In this document: piece by piece, positions 10,079-23,084 of the stretch
Layout of the letters: each line of letters opens with the position of its first letter
Numbering within the stretch: the stretch's first letter is position 1
NCBI GenBank assembly: GCA_946885735.1
Contig: CAMPGW010000004.1
Coordinates: 1-64,000 of the forward strand
Direction: 5' to 3'
DNA: 64,000 nt
Origin: an uncultured Gammaproteobacteria bacterium
Lineage (GTDB): Bacteria > Pseudomonadota > Gammaproteobacteria > Xanthomonadales > Xanthomonadaceae
Program-made: the position numbers and the translations under genes
Notes under the pieces: generated by a model
Told to the model about the DNA's origin: nothing
The model's input: the letters and a program-made list of their open reading frames with translations, nothing else
Databases searched by the model: none

Positions 10079-10600
10079 TCATTTGCGCCAGGCCAGGCGC
10101 GTGCTCACGCCCATGCGCTGCGCCGTCGTGCGCACGTGCGCGTGGGTGATCGCCACCGCCAGCGCGTCGGCCGCGTCGGCCTGAAGCTTGCCGCTCAGCG
10201 CCAGCATCACGCCGACCATGTGCTGCACCTGCACCTTGTCGGCGCCGCCCTTGCCCACCACCGCCAGCTTGATCTCGCTGGCCGCGTACTCGTGCACCGG
10301 CAGGTCGCGCATCACCGCCGCGCAGATCGCGGCGCCGCGGGCCTGGCCCAGTTTCAAGGCCGAGTCCGGGTTGCGCGCCATGAACACCTTCTCGATCGAA
10401 ACCTCGTCCGGCTTCCATTGGTCAATGATCGCGCCCAACTGATCAACGAGTCGCTTCAGGCGCAGCGGAAAGTTGTCGGCGTCCAGCAGCACCAGCGGCG
10501 TGTGGAACACGTGCGTCGCGCGGCCGGTGGCGTCGCAATCCACGATGCCCACGCCGGTGCGCTGCGAGCCGGGGTCGATGCCGAGGATGCGGGTGCGCAT
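10079..10600 (-). CDS. ruvC: Crossover junction endodeoxyribonuclease RuvC
   Basis: This is a 173-residue Holliday junction resolvase. Acidic metal-binding residues are visible in [12 protein letters not shown] (first Asp), [15 protein letters not shown] (Glu) and [15 protein letters not shown] (two Asp). The frame continues 8 codons upstream to a GTG, but the ATG at 10600 ([11 protein letters not shown]) has GAGG 8 bases upstream and fits the family start. Confidence 0.96.
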   Translation of the reverse strand: MRTRILGIDPGSQRTGVGIVDCDATGRATHVFHTPLVLLDADNFPLRLKRLVDQLGAIIDQWKPDEVSIEKVFMARNPDSALKLGQARGAAICAAVMRDLPVHEYAASEIKLAVVGKGGADKVQVQHMVGVMLALSGKLQADAADALAVAITHAHVRTTAQRMGVSTRLAWRK

Positions 10601-10627
10601 TGATGCGGCCTCAGCCGCGGACACCCG

Positions 10628-11359
10628 TCACTGATAGGCTTCCTGCGGCAGCTCGGCGTTGTGCCAGACGTGCTGCACGTCGTCGAGGTCCTCCAGCAGG
10701 TCGAGCATCTTCACCACCTGCTCGGCGGTCTCGCCGGCGACGGCCACGTCGTTGTCGGCGCGCATCGTCACCGCCGCCTGGGCGGGCGGGAAACCGCCCT
10801 TCTCCATCGCGTCCTTCACCGCCTGGAAGTTCTCCGGCGCGGTCAGCACGTCGATGGCGCCGTCCTCCGGATACACGACCACGTCGTCGGCGCCGGCATC
10901 GATCGCGGCCTCGGTGATCGCGTCCTCGTCGGCGCCGGCCGGATACTCGAGCACGCCGACCTTGCGGAACATGAAGGCGACGGAGCCATCGGTACCCAGG
11001 TTGCCGCCGCACTTGTTGAAGGCATGGCGGACGTCGGCGACGGTACGCACCTTGTTGTCGGTGACGCATTCCACGATCACCGCGATGCCGCCCGGGGCGT
11101 AGCCCTCGTAGCGGATCTCCTCGTATTCCACGCCCTCGAGTTCACCGGTCGCCTTCTTGATGGCGCGCTCGATCACGTCCTTGGCCATGTTCTGCGCCAG
11201 CGCACGGTCCATCGCCAGGCGCAGGCGCGGGTTGGCCTTGGGATCGCCGCCACCGGCGCGCGCCGCGACGCTCAGCTCGCGGATCAGCTTGGTGAAGATC
11301 TTGCCGCGACGCGCGTCCTGCGCGTTCTTGCGGCCCTCGATTGCCATCAACCTGCCCAT
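10628..11359 (-). CDS. yebC: YebC/PmpR family (TACO1) regulatory protein
   Basis: This 243-residue protein of the YebC family has the N-terminal signature [20 protein letters not shown] and central segments typical of the family ([20 protein letters not shown]). Members have been described both as transcription regulators and as ribosome-associated factors that relieve stalling on proline stretches. Its position just upstream of ruvC is widely conserved. Confidence 0.93.
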   Translation of the reverse strand: MGRLMAIEGRKNAQDARRGKIFTKLIRELSVAARAGGGDPKANPRLRLAMDRALAQNMAKDVIERAIKKATGELEGVEYEEIRYEGYAPGGIAVIVECVTDNKVRTVADVRHAFNKCGGNLGTDGSVAFMFRKVGVLEYPAGADEDAITEAAIDAGADDVVVYPEDGAIDVLTAPENFQAVKDAMEKGGFPPAQAAVTMRADNDVAVAGETAEQVVKMLDLLEDLDDVQHVWHNAELPQEAYQ

Positions 11360-11387
11360 GCGACCACCCGTCTTTGCCTGGCGGCGA

Positions 11388-12014
11388 TTATACCGGGGGC
11401 GACGGCAGGCGGCCGTCGCGGAAGAAGGCCGCGGCGAGATCGGCCGCCTCGCGCGACAGGATCAGCCCGGAATGGCTGGCGTGGATCACCGCGTGCGCGG
11501 CCAGGCCAGGCAGGCGGGTCTCGGCGACGGCGACGGTGCCGTCGTGCGCGCCCTCGAAATGCCCGAACAGGCGGCCCAGGCCGACTTGCCGCGAACCGGC
11601 GACCATGCCTACTTCGAAACCAGGCGGCAGCGCCGGCACGCCGGCGCGCAAGAGGGCGCCGCTGCGCCCGGGCATCCAGCCCCAGCCGCGCGACTGCAGG
11701 CCCAGCGCCGCCGCGCTGCCGACGATCGGCGAGCCGAGGCAGAACACGCGGCCGACCGGCACTTCCGGGTGCCGGCGAAGCGCTTCGAGCGCGATCAGCC
11801 CGCCCAGGCTATGGGCCAGCAGGTGCACCGGCCCCGGCGCCAACGCACGCAGCTGCCGGGCGAGCGCTTCGATCGCGATCTCCGGATCGGCCAGAAGGGT
11901 CGAGTAGCCGAACAGCCGCGGCGCGAAGCCGCGCCGCCGCAGCCGCCAGGCCATCGGCAGCAGCGCCGGCCGGCGCATCAGCAGCCCATGCAGCAAGACG
12001 ACCGTCTCGCGCAT
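11388..12014 (-). CDS. Small alpha/beta-hydrolase, lipase-like
   Basis: The 208-residue protein starts directly with a core strand and oxyanion segment ([11 protein letters not shown]). A nucleophile elbow AHSLGG gives S69, with D158 (AHDGTVAV) and H181 (HASHSGLI) as a plausible catalytic triad. The Asp-Gly-Thr-Val and His-Ser-Gly text resembles short lipases and PGAP1-like esterases. No signal peptide is seen, so it is probably cytoplasmic. The substrate is unknown. It lies between aspS and yebC on the same strand, 10 bases after aspS. Confidence 0.8.
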   Translation of the reverse strand: MRETVVLLHGLLMRRPALLPMAWRLRRRGFAPRLFGYSTLLADPEIAIEALARQLRALAPGPVHLLAHSLGGLIALEALRRHPEVPVGRVFCLGSPIVGSAAALGLQSRGWGWMPGRSGALLRAGVPALPPGFEVGMVAGSRQVGLGRLFGHFEGAHDGTVAVAETRLPGLAAHAVIHASHSGLILSREAADLAAAFFRDGRLPSPPV

Positions 12015-12024
12015 GGGCGCGGGC

Positions 12025-13782
12025 TCAGCCTTCGCGCACGCGCACGTGCAGTTCGGCCAACTGCGCGTCTGGCACCGGCGAGGGCGCCGAGGTCAGCAGG
12101 CACTGCGCGCTGGCGGTCTTCGGGAAGGCGATGACGTCGCGGATGGACTCGGTGCCCGCCATCAGCGCGGCGATGCGGTCGATGCCGAAGGCGATACCGC
12201 CGTGCGGCGGCGCGCCGTAGCGCAGCGCTTCCAGCAGGAAGCCGAACTTGGCCTGCGCCTCGTCCTTGGAAATGCCCAGCAGGTCGAACACCGTGCTCTG
12301 CATGTCGGAACGGTGGATACGCACCGAACCGCCGCCGATCTCGTTGCCGTTGAGCACCATGTCGTAGCCGCGGCTCACCGCGTCGCGCGCATTGGCGGCC
12401 AGCTCGGCCACGTCGTCCACCTTCGGCGCTGTGAAGGGATGGTGCAGGGCGACGTAGCGCTGCGCTTCGTCGTCGTATTCGAACATCGGGAAGTCGGTGA
12501 CCCAGAGCGGCTGCCAGCCGTCCTGCACCAGGCCGGCATCGCGGCCGGCCTTCAGGCGCAGCGCGCCCATGAAGTCGCAGACCGTTTTCCACGGGCCCGC
12601 ACCGAAGAACAGGATGTCGCCGGCCTGCGCGCCGATCGCCTGCAGCAGCGCGGCGATCGTCGCATCGTCCAGGAACTTGGCGATCGGCGAATTGACGCCT
12701 TCACGGCCCTTGGAAAGATCCTCGACCTTCATCCAGGCCAGGCCCTTGGCGCCGTAACGCGCGCAATAGGCGGCGTTGTCGTCGATCTGCTTGCGGCTGA
12801 GCGCGGCGCCGCCGGGGATGCGCAGCGCGGCGACGCGGCCATCCGGATTCGACGCCCAGTCGGTGAAGACCTTGAACTCGCAGGTCTTCACCAGCTCGGC
12901 CACGTCCACCAGTTCCAGCGCCAAGCGCAGGTCGGGCTTGTCGGAGCCGTAGCGGCGCATTGCCTCGGCGTAGGTCAGGCGCGGGAAGGGCTTGGCCAGT
13001 TCGACGCCCTGCACTTCCGCGAACACCTCGCGGATCAGCTGTTCGACATGATCCTGGATGTCGCGCTCGGTGACGAAGGCGAACTCCATGTCGAGCTGGG
13101 TGAACTCGGGCTGGCGGTCGGCGCGAAGGTCCTCGTCGCGGAAGCAGCGCGCGATCTGGTAGTAGCGATCGAACCCCGCCATCATCAGCAACTGCTTGAA
13201 CAGCTGCGGCGACTGCGGCAGCGCGAAGAACTCGCCGGCATGCACGCGCGAGGGCACCAGGTAGTCGCGCGCGCCCTCGGGCGTGGCCTTGGTCAGGATC
13301 GGCGTCTCGATGTCCTGGAAACCGCCGGCATCGAGCCGGCGCCGCAAGGCCTGCACCAGCGCGATGCGCTTGCGCATCTTGCGCTGCATGTCCGGGCTGC
13401 GCAGGTCCAGGTAGCGGTACTTCAGGCGCACGTCTTCCCCGGGGGTTTCGTGGGAATAGAAGGGCAGCTTGTCGGCCCGGTTCAGGATCTCGATGGACTC
13501 GGCGACGATCTCGACCTTGCCGGTGGCGATGCGCTCGTTGACGCTCTCGCGCGGGCGCACCGTGCCGGAGACGCGCAGGCAGTACTCGTAGCCGACGTCG
13601 GCCGCCACCGCGAACACCTCCGGACGGTCGGGATTGGCGACCACCTGGACGATGCCCTCGTGGTCGCGCAGGTCGATGAAGCAGACCCCGCCGAGGTTGC
13701 GGGCGACGTCCGCCCAGCCGCACAGGGTGACCGACTGGCCGACGAGCGCCTCGCCGACGAGGCCGCAGAAATGGGTACGCAT
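12025..13782 (-). CDS. aspS: Aspartyl-tRNA synthetase
   Basis: The 585-residue class II synthetase has an N-terminal OB-fold anticodon-binding domain ([21 protein letters not shown]), the class II motif 2 region ([20 protein letters not shown]) and motif 3 near the C-terminus ([18 protein letters not shown]). The bacterial GAD insertion is present. The frame is open for 59 more codons upstream, but the ATG at 13782 ([10 protein letters not shown]) fits the family length. It is the first gene of the minus-strand run that ends at queC. Confidence 0.97.
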   Translation of the reverse strand: MRTHFCGLVGEALVGQSVTLCGWADVARNLGGVCFIDLRDHEGIVQVVANPDRPEVFAVAADVGYEYCLRVSGTVRPRESVNERIATGKVEIVAESIEILNRADKLPFYSHETPGEDVRLKYRYLDLRSPDMQRKMRKRIALVQALRRRLDAGGFQDIETPILTKATPEGARDYLVPSRVHAGEFFALPQSPQLFKQLLMMAGFDRYYQIARCFRDEDLRADRQPEFTQLDMEFAFVTERDIQDHVEQLIREVFAEVQGVELAKPFPRLTYAEAMRRYGSDKPDLRLALELVDVAELVKTCEFKVFTDWASNPDGRVAALRIPGGAALSRKQIDDNAAYCARYGAKGLAWMKVEDLSKGREGVNSPIAKFLDDATIAALLQAIGAQAGDILFFGAGPWKTVCDFMGALRLKAGRDAGLVQDGWQPLWVTDFPMFEYDDEAQRYVALHHPFTAPKVDDVAELAANARDAVSRGYDMVLNGNEIGGGSVRIHRSDMQSTVFDLLGISKDEAQAKFGFLLEALRYGAPPHGGIAFGIDRIAALMAGTESIRDVIAFPKTASAQCLLTSAPSPVPDAQLAELHVRVREG

Positions 13783-14051
13783 GGAAACTCCGGGGCCGGA
13801 TGGCCGAATCAGCCGTGCATTTTGCCAGAGACCGGCCGCGTCCGCCCTCGGCGCGGGGGTGCGCGGCACGGCCGGAAGGTTGACTGCGGGCCAACCGTCC
13901 GTTCCCGGACCGGACAGGAAGCGTTGCCGCCCCGTTGGGGTTGCTGACAGCCGCCCCAACCGGCGCGCCGCGCTTCAGCGGCGGCGCGGGCCCGCGCCGG
14001 TATCGTCCCTGCAACCGTGCCCACCCGGCACGATTGCAAGGAGACACTCAC
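13783..14051. other. Divergent intergenic region between aspS and the first DUF3011 gene
   Basis: No gene is credible here. It holds an 18-base perfect palindrome at 13982-13999 (GGCGCGGGCCCGCGCC core) and a leader hairpin CGTGCC-caccc-GGCACG at 14016-14032 that sits just before the AAGGAG ribosome binding site of the DUF3011 gene. A clear -35/-10 pair was not identified. Confidence 0.45.
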
Positions 14052-15002
14052 ATGAACCTGCACAAGTCCCTTCTGGCCGCCGCCCTGGCGACCGCCGGGC
14101 TGATGGCCGCCGGATCCGTGGACGCCCAGGGCACCCGCGAACAGGTCCGCCTGATCGAGCGCGAGTACGCCCGCCTGCACAACGGCCGCATGATTCCCGA
14201 CGCCCAGCTCGAGTACTACGTCGACCGCATGGATTCGGGCTGGAGCTTCAACCAGGTCAGCCGCGACATGGCCGGCTATCGGACCAACCGCAACGGCTGG
14301 CGCCCGCAGCAGGGCTACGTCGCCCGCGAGGTGATCTGTTCGAGCATCGACAGACGCTACCGCGAGTGCCGGGTGCCCTTCCGTGGCACCGCAGTCATCA
14401 CCCAGCAGCTGTCGGACGCCTCCTGCATCAAGGGTCGCACCTGGGGCCAGCGCGCCGGTGAGGTCTGGGTCAACCACGGCTGCCGGGCGCGCTTCGGCAT
14501 CGTCGGTGGCGGGGTGGCGCGGCGTGACACCCTCAACGACCGCAAGGTGGTCTGCGTCAGCACCCGCGGCGCCTACCGCGAGTGCGCCACCGGTTTCCGC
14601 GGCGACGTGATGCTGGCGCGCCAGCTCAACAACAGCAGCAACTGCGTCGAGGGCCGCAACTGGGGCCAGCGCCCCGGCCTGGTCTGGGTGCGCGGCGGCT
14701 GCCGGGCCCAGTTCGAGTCGGTCGGGCGCCGTGGGCCGCGTGACGACAACTACGCCCGCGCCGGCGGCGTCAACAGCGGCGGGCGCTACGACGTCTTCCG
14801 CCGTGACCCGAACTACGTCGTCACCTGCACCAGCGTGAACGGCCGTCGCGAGGTCTGCTCCTGGGATACCCGCTACGGCACCCCGCGCATCATCGAGCGC
14901 CTGTCCAATTCCGCTTGCGTGGCGGGCCGTGACTGGGGCTACAACGCCCGCGGCCAGCTGTGGGTGGACGCCGGCTGCCGCGCCCGTTTCGGCTACCGTT
15001 GA
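14052..15002 (+). CDS. Secreted protein with three DUF3011 repeats
   Basis: The 316-residue protein has a signal peptide (MNLHKSLLAAALATAGLMAA, cleavage near VDAQ) and an N-terminal helical segment (about 28-85). Three Cys-rich repeats follow at about 94-149, 166-221 and 257-314. Each repeat has four Cys (96, 106, 125, 144; 168, 178, 198, 217; 259, 269, 289, 309), a WG pair and a WV..GCRA.F ending, so two disulfides per repeat are likely. The family has no established function as far as I know. The start ATG at 14052 follows AAGGAG. The next gene is a paralogue. Confidence 0.88.
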   Translation: MNLHKSLLAAALATAGLMAAGSVDAQGTREQVRLIEREYARLHNGRMIPDAQLEYYVDRMDSGWSFNQVSRDMAGYRTNRNGWRPQQGYVAREVICSSIDRRYRECRVPFRGTAVITQQLSDASCIKGRTWGQRAGEVWVNHGCRARFGIVGGGVARRDTLNDRKVVCVSTRGAYRECATGFRGDVMLARQLNNSSNCVEGRNWGQRPGLVWVRGGCRAQFESVGRRGPRDDNYARAGGVNSGGRYDVFRRDPNYVVTCTSVNGRREVCSWDTRYGTPRIIERLSNSACVAGRDWGYNARGQLWVDAGCRARFGYR

Positions 15003-15027
15003 TAGCAGCGGTTTCGGGCGTATGGTG

Positions 15028-15053
15028 GGAGGGCGGCTTCGGCCGCCCTCCTT
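15028..15053 (+). terminator. Hairpin terminator-like element after the first DUF3011 gene
   Basis: A perfect 10-base-pair stem GGAGGGCGGC/GCCGCCCTCC closes on a stable TTCG loop, 26 bases after the stop codon. The T-run after it is only two bases, so it may attenuate rather than fully terminate before the paralogue at 15089. Confidence 0.6.
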
Positions 15054-15088
15054 CGTATCAACCTGATGCGTCCACCCGGAGACTTGCC

Positions 15089-15802
15089 ATGAAACGCTTC
15101 CTGCTTGCCTTGCCCCTGCTCGGGTTGCTGGCGCTGCCGATGCCGGCGCAGGCCCAGTACAACGACCGCGACAGCTTCGCCTGCGAGAGCCGCGACGGTC
15201 GCTACCGCGAGTGCCGCGTGCCCTTCGGCGGACCGGCCGAACTCGTGCGCCAGCTCTCCGACACCCGCTGCGTCGAGGGCCGGAACTGGGGTTCCCGGCC
15301 CGGGTTGGTGTGGGTGGACAACGGCTGCCGCGCACGCTTCGCCGTCGCCCGCCAGGGCTGGCCTGCCTGGGGCAACAACCGCGGCCAGCGCGAGATCGTG
15401 TGCGAGAGCCGCGACGAGCGTTACCGCCAGTGCAATGCCGATTTCCGCGGCCGCGCCCGCATCAGCCGGCAACTCTCCGACAGCCCCTGCGTCGAGGGCC
15501 GCAGCTGGGGCCAGGGCAATGGCCTGATCTGGGTATCGCGTGGATGTCGCGCGCGTTTCGTGGACACCGGCTGGAACAACCGGCCCAACAACCGCCCCGA
15601 CAGCTATGGCGAGACGGTCGCCTGCTACAGCACCGACGAGCGCCGGCGCACCTGCGCATGGAACCCGCGATGGGGCCGGCCGGTGCTGGTGGAACAGGTT
15701 TCCGACAGCGCCTGCATCGAGGGCCGCAGCTGGGGCTATGCGGGCGACCGCATCTGGGTGGACCGCGGTTGCCGCGCCCGCTTCGGGGCGCGCCGCTACT
15801 GA
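15089..15802 (+). CDS. Secreted protein with three DUF3011 repeats (paralogue)
   Basis: This is a 237-residue paralogue of the preceding gene, lacking its helical N-terminal extension: the signal peptide (MKRFLLALPLLGLLALPMPAQA) leads directly into the repeats. Three four-Cys repeats are seen (Cys 32, 42, 61, 80; 105, 115, 134, 153; 179, 189, 209, 228) with the shared WV..GCRARF ending. Cys spacing is nearly identical between all six repeats of the pair. It ends 2 bases from the end of the convergent fmdB-type gene. Function unknown. Confidence 0.88.
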   Translation: MKRFLLALPLLGLLALPMPAQAQYNDRDSFACESRDGRYRECRVPFGGPAELVRQLSDTRCVEGRNWGSRPGLVWVDNGCRARFAVARQGWPAWGNNRGQREIVCESRDERYRQCNADFRGRARISRQLSDSPCVEGRSWGQGNGLIWVSRGCRARFVDTGWNNRPNNRPDSYGETVACYSTDERRRTCAWNPRWGRPVLVEQVSDSACIEGRSWGYAGDRIWVDRGCRARFGARRY

Positions 15803-15803
15803 G

Positions 15804-16142
15804 TCAGTCGGCCGCCGGCGCCGGTTTCGGCGCCGGTTTGGCCTCGGACGCTGCCGGCTTGGCCGCTTCCGCGGCGGGCTTGGCTGCCGCCTTCTCGGCC
15901 GGCTTGTCGGCCGAAGCCGGCGCATCGCCCTTGTCGGCGAGGTTGCGCTTCTTGTCCCCGTCCTTCTTGAAGTCCGTCTCGTACCAGCCGCTGCCGGCCA
16001 GGCGGAAGCTGGGGGCGGTCAGCTGGCGGCGTACCGTCTCAGCCTGGCAGGCCGGGCATTGGGTCGGGTCGGCGTCGGACAGGCGCTGCAGGCGGTCGAA
16101 CTGGTGGCCGCAGCTGGCGCATTCGAAGGCGTAGATCGGCAT
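15804..16142 (-). CDS. FmdB-family zinc ribbon protein
   Basis: This 112-residue protein has an N-terminal zinc ribbon, MPIYAFECASCGHQF, with ligands C8, C11, C29 and C32, typical of FmdB/CxxC_CxxC_SSSS proteins. A conserved FRLAGSGWYETDFK segment follows, then a low-complexity Lys/Ala/Pro tail. FmdB-type proteins commonly sit upstream of aspS; here two DUF3011 genes on the opposite strand lie between. Molecular role is uncertain. Confidence 0.88.
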   Translation of the reverse strand: MPIYAFECASCGHQFDRLQRLSDADPTQCPACQAETVRRQLTAPSFRLAGSGWYETDFKKDGDKKRNLADKGDAPASADKPAEKAAAKPAAEAAKPAASEAKPAPKPAPAAD

Positions 16143-16218
16143 GGGTCGGGCTTCTGTCGTCGGATCGTGGGGGAGCTGCCGGGCAGCGGCGCTTAGCTGG
16201 GGGCGTTCGGGTCGGGAC

Positions 16219-18165
<1,947 letters not shown>

Positions 18166-18247
18166 GGGGTGCATTGTAGCAGTCGGACCTTGCCGGCCTC
18201 CGGCCGCCGGGTTGCCCCGGCCCGGTCCGGGCGGCCACACTCGGGGC

Positions 18248-19912
18248 ATGGAACACCAAGCCCCCCTCGTCGCCCTGCTGGCCGGCGGCCTCGTGCTCGC
18301 CTTCGTGCTCGGCGCGCTCGCGCACCGGATCAAGCTCTCGCCCCTGGTCGGCTACCTGCTGGCCGGCATCCTGGTCGGGCCGTTCACGCCCGGCTTCGTC
18401 GCCGACACCGCGGTCGCTCTGCAGCTGGCCGACATCGGCGTGGTGCTGCTGATGTTCGGCGTTGGCCTGCATTTCTCGGTGGACGACCTGAAGGCGGTGC
18501 GGCGCATCGCGCCCTTCGCGGTGTTCCCGATGGCTTTCGCGACCTTGCTCGGTTGGGGCGTGGGCCGCTGGATCGGCTGGACCGGCTGGCAGTCGGTGGT
18601 GTTCGGGTTGTGCCTTTCGGTGGCCTCCACCGTGGTGCTGATGCGGGCGCTGGAAGCGCATCGCCTGGTGGACACCGACCGCGGCAAGACCGCAGTCGGC
18701 TGGATGATCGTCGAGGACATCGTCACCATCGTCGCGCTGGTGCTGTTGCCGGTGCTGGCGCGCGCGCTCGGCACCGGCGACGGGCCGATGCCGGTGGGCG
18801 AAATCGTGAAGGCGCTCGCGCTGACCGCCGGCAAGCTGCTGGTGTTCGGTGCGTTGACCTTGATGATCGGGCGCCGGGTGGTGCCGTGGATTTTGCGCAA
18901 GGTCGCCGGCACCGGTTCACGCGAGCTGTTCACCCTGGCGGTGCTGGCGATCGCGCTGGGCATGGCCTTCGGCTCGTCGGAATTGTTCGGCGTGTCCATC
19001 GCGCTCGGCGCCTTCTTCGCCGGCATGCTGCTCAACGAGTCCGAGCTCAGCCACAAGGCGGCGGCGGATTCCCTGCCGATGCGCGATGCGTTCGCGGTGC
19101 TGTTCTTCGTCTCGGTGGGCATGCTGTTCAACCCGAACATCCTGGTGCGCGAACCCTGGTTCGTGGTGGCGACCTTCCTGGTGGTCACCGTCGGCAAGCC
19201 GATCGCCGCCTACGCGCTGGTGCGGGCGATCGGCCAGCCGGCGCGCATGGCCTCGACCATCGGCGCGACGGTGTCGCAGGTCGGCGAGTTCAGCTTCATC
19301 CTCGCGGGCCTGGCGGTCGCGTTGAAAGTGCTGCCGCCCGAAGGCCGCGACCTGGTGCTGGCGGCCGCGCTGCTCTCGATCATCACCAACCCGCTGATCT
19401 TCCATTTCGTCGTGCGCTGGCAGAAGGAAGACAAGGCGCGGCGCAAGGCCGAAGCCACCGCCCAGGCCGACGCCGACGCGCCCACGGGGCCGCCGCTGCC
19501 CACCGAAGGCCACACCATCCTGATCGGCTATGGCCGCGTCGGCGCGCAACTCGCGGCGCTGCTGAAGGAACGCGGCGTGCAGGTCGCGGTGATCGACGAC
19601 AGCCGCGACCTGATCGAGCGCGCGCACGCCGACGGCATCGCCGCAGTGCGCGGCAACGCCGCCTCGGTCGAACGCCTGGCGGAACTCTCGCCCACCACCG
19701 CCACGCATGCGCTGATCGCCATCCCCAATGCCTTCGAGGCCGGCGAGGTCATCGCGCGGCTGCGCAAGGCCAACCCGACGATGACGATCCTGGCGCGGGC
19801 GCACAGCGAGATGGAAATGCGGCACCTGCTCGGCGAAGGCGCCGACGGCGCCGTCCTCGCCGAACGCGAACTGGCGTACTCGATGGCGGAGATGGTGCTG
19901 GGGCGTTCCTGA
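18248..19912 (+). CDS. ybaL: CPA2-family cation/proton antiporter with TrkA-N domain (YbaL type)
   Basis: This 554-residue protein has about 12 to 13 hydrophobic segments in the first 390 residues (LSPLVGYLLAGILVGPFTPG near the start) and a cytoplasmic TrkA-N/RCK nucleotide-binding domain (ILIGYGRVGAQLAALL). It matches the length and order of YbaL/RosB and Kef proteins, which exchange K+ or other cations for protons. It is divergent from the ABC-F gene across about 80 bases and is followed by repeats C and D. Confidence 0.9.
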   Translation: MEHQAPLVALLAGGLVLAFVLGALAHRIKLSPLVGYLLAGILVGPFTPGFVADTAVALQLADIGVVLLMFGVGLHFSVDDLKAVRRIAPFAVFPMAFATLLGWGVGRWIGWTGWQSVVFGLCLSVASTVVLMRALEAHRLVDTDRGKTAVGWMIVEDIVTIVALVLLPVLARALGTGDGPMPVGEIVKALALTAGKLLVFGALTLMIGRRVVPWILRKVAGTGSRELFTLAVLAIALGMAFGSSELFGVSIALGAFFAGMLLNESELSHKAAADSLPMRDAFAVLFFVSVGMLFNPNILVREPWFVVATFLVVTVGKPIAAYALVRAIGQPARMASTIGATVSQVGEFSFILAGLAVALKVLPPEGRDLVLAAALLSIITNPLIFHFVVRWQKEDKARRKAEATAQADADAPTGPPLPTEGHTILIGYGRVGAQLAALLKERGVQVAVIDDSRDLIERAHADGIAAVRGNAASVERLAELSPTTATHALIAIPNAFEAGEVIARLRKANPTMTILARAHSEMEMRHLLGEGADGAVLAERELAYSMAEMVLGRS

Positions 19913-19929
19913 GTTTGGGGCCTCCTTGG

Positions 19930-20050
19930 CGCTGGCCGGGCAGGGGGGTTCCTGCGGTCGGGACTCAGCACGCTGCGTCCTGCCAGCTGAGTCCCGCCCG
20001 GGCGGCCATCCATGGCCGCCCTCCTCCGGAACCCCCCTGCCCGTCCATCG
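19930..20050. repeat. Cloverleaf-like palindromic element C
   Basis: Perfect 15-base outer arms GGGCAGGGGGGTTCC (19938-19952) and GGAACCCCCCTGCCC (20028-20042), with weaker pairing beyond, enclose two hairpins. The first is CGGGACTCAGC (19959-19969) with GCTGAGTCCCG (19986-19996). The second is GGGCGGCCA-tcca-TGGCCGCCC (20000-20021). The first hairpin and its 16-base loop are identical to element A. Confidence 0.88.
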
Positions 20051-20205
20051 CCGCGCGTCGGCGCACGAGGGCGTAACAGCACCCTCTCCGAACTTGGGGG
20101 GTTGGGAAGAAAAACCGGATCTCGCGGCTGCAATCAACCAACCCACACCGATATGGCGGGCGTTGATGGGGCGCGCCGCGGTCTGCTGTTCAAGTCATAA
20201 CCGGG
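20051..20205. other. Spacer between paired palindromes C and D
   Basis: This is convergent intergenic sequence between ybaL and clpB. No gene, promoter or further clear dyad is visible. It shows no evident similarity to the A-B spacer. Confidence 0.4.
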
Positions 20206-20340
20206 CGCGCAGGCGGGACCGTGGGGGTGGGTTCCGGAGGAGCCCGGCCAGGGATGGCCGGGCGGGCCCGACTCGGTGGTCATGGATGACGCGTCCGAGC
20301 TCGGGACCGCAGGAACCCACCCCCACGGTAGCGCCAAGCC
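20206..20340. repeat. Cloverleaf-like palindromic element D, inverted relative to C
   Basis: Perfect 17-base outer arms CCGTGGGGGTGGGTTCC (20219-20235) and GGAACCCACCCCCACGG (20312-20328) enclose GCCCGGCCA-ggga-TGGCCGGGC (20242-20263) and a longer hairpin CCCGACTCGG (20267-20276) with CCGAGCTCGGG (20295-20305, one bulge). Hairpin order is reversed relative to C, so C and D form an inverted pair. Confidence 0.85.
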
Positions 20341-20353
20341 CGGCCGGCAAACG

Positions 20354-22948
<2,595 letters not shown>

Positions 22949-22990
22949 GGGAAGGGATCCGTGTCGGGGGCGCGTTCGCCCATGCTCGGA

Positions 22991-23019
22991 AAATGGTGCG
23001 GGCCGGCGTCTGATTCAAG
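22991..23019 (-). promoter_or_regulatory. Sigma-32-type heat-shock promoter of clpB
   Basis: On the minus strand CTTGAA (23014-23019) is followed after 15 bases by CACCATTT (22991-22998). This is close to the sigma-32 consensus CTTGAA with CCCCATNT and a 13-17 base spacer. It would start transcription about 35-40 bases before the clpB ATG. Confidence 0.8.
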
Positions 23020-23030
23020 TCAAAACCGGC

Positions 23031-23059
23031 AAAAAAGCGGCGGGCCAGTGCCCGCCGCT
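23031..23059 (-). terminator. Rho-independent terminator of the BON-domain gene
   Basis: On the minus strand AGCGGCGGGC-actg-GCCCGCCGCT is followed by a T6 run, 25 bases past the BON gene stop. It lies immediately upstream of the clpB promoter and would insulate clpB from readthrough. Confidence 0.9.
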
Positions 23060-23084
23060 CGCGCCCCCCGAGACGTTCCCGAGC

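Noticed and set aside
13783..13959. Extended N-terminus of AspS
   Set aside because: The OB domain starts immediately after ATG 13782 as in the family; the upstream codons overlap the divergent control region.
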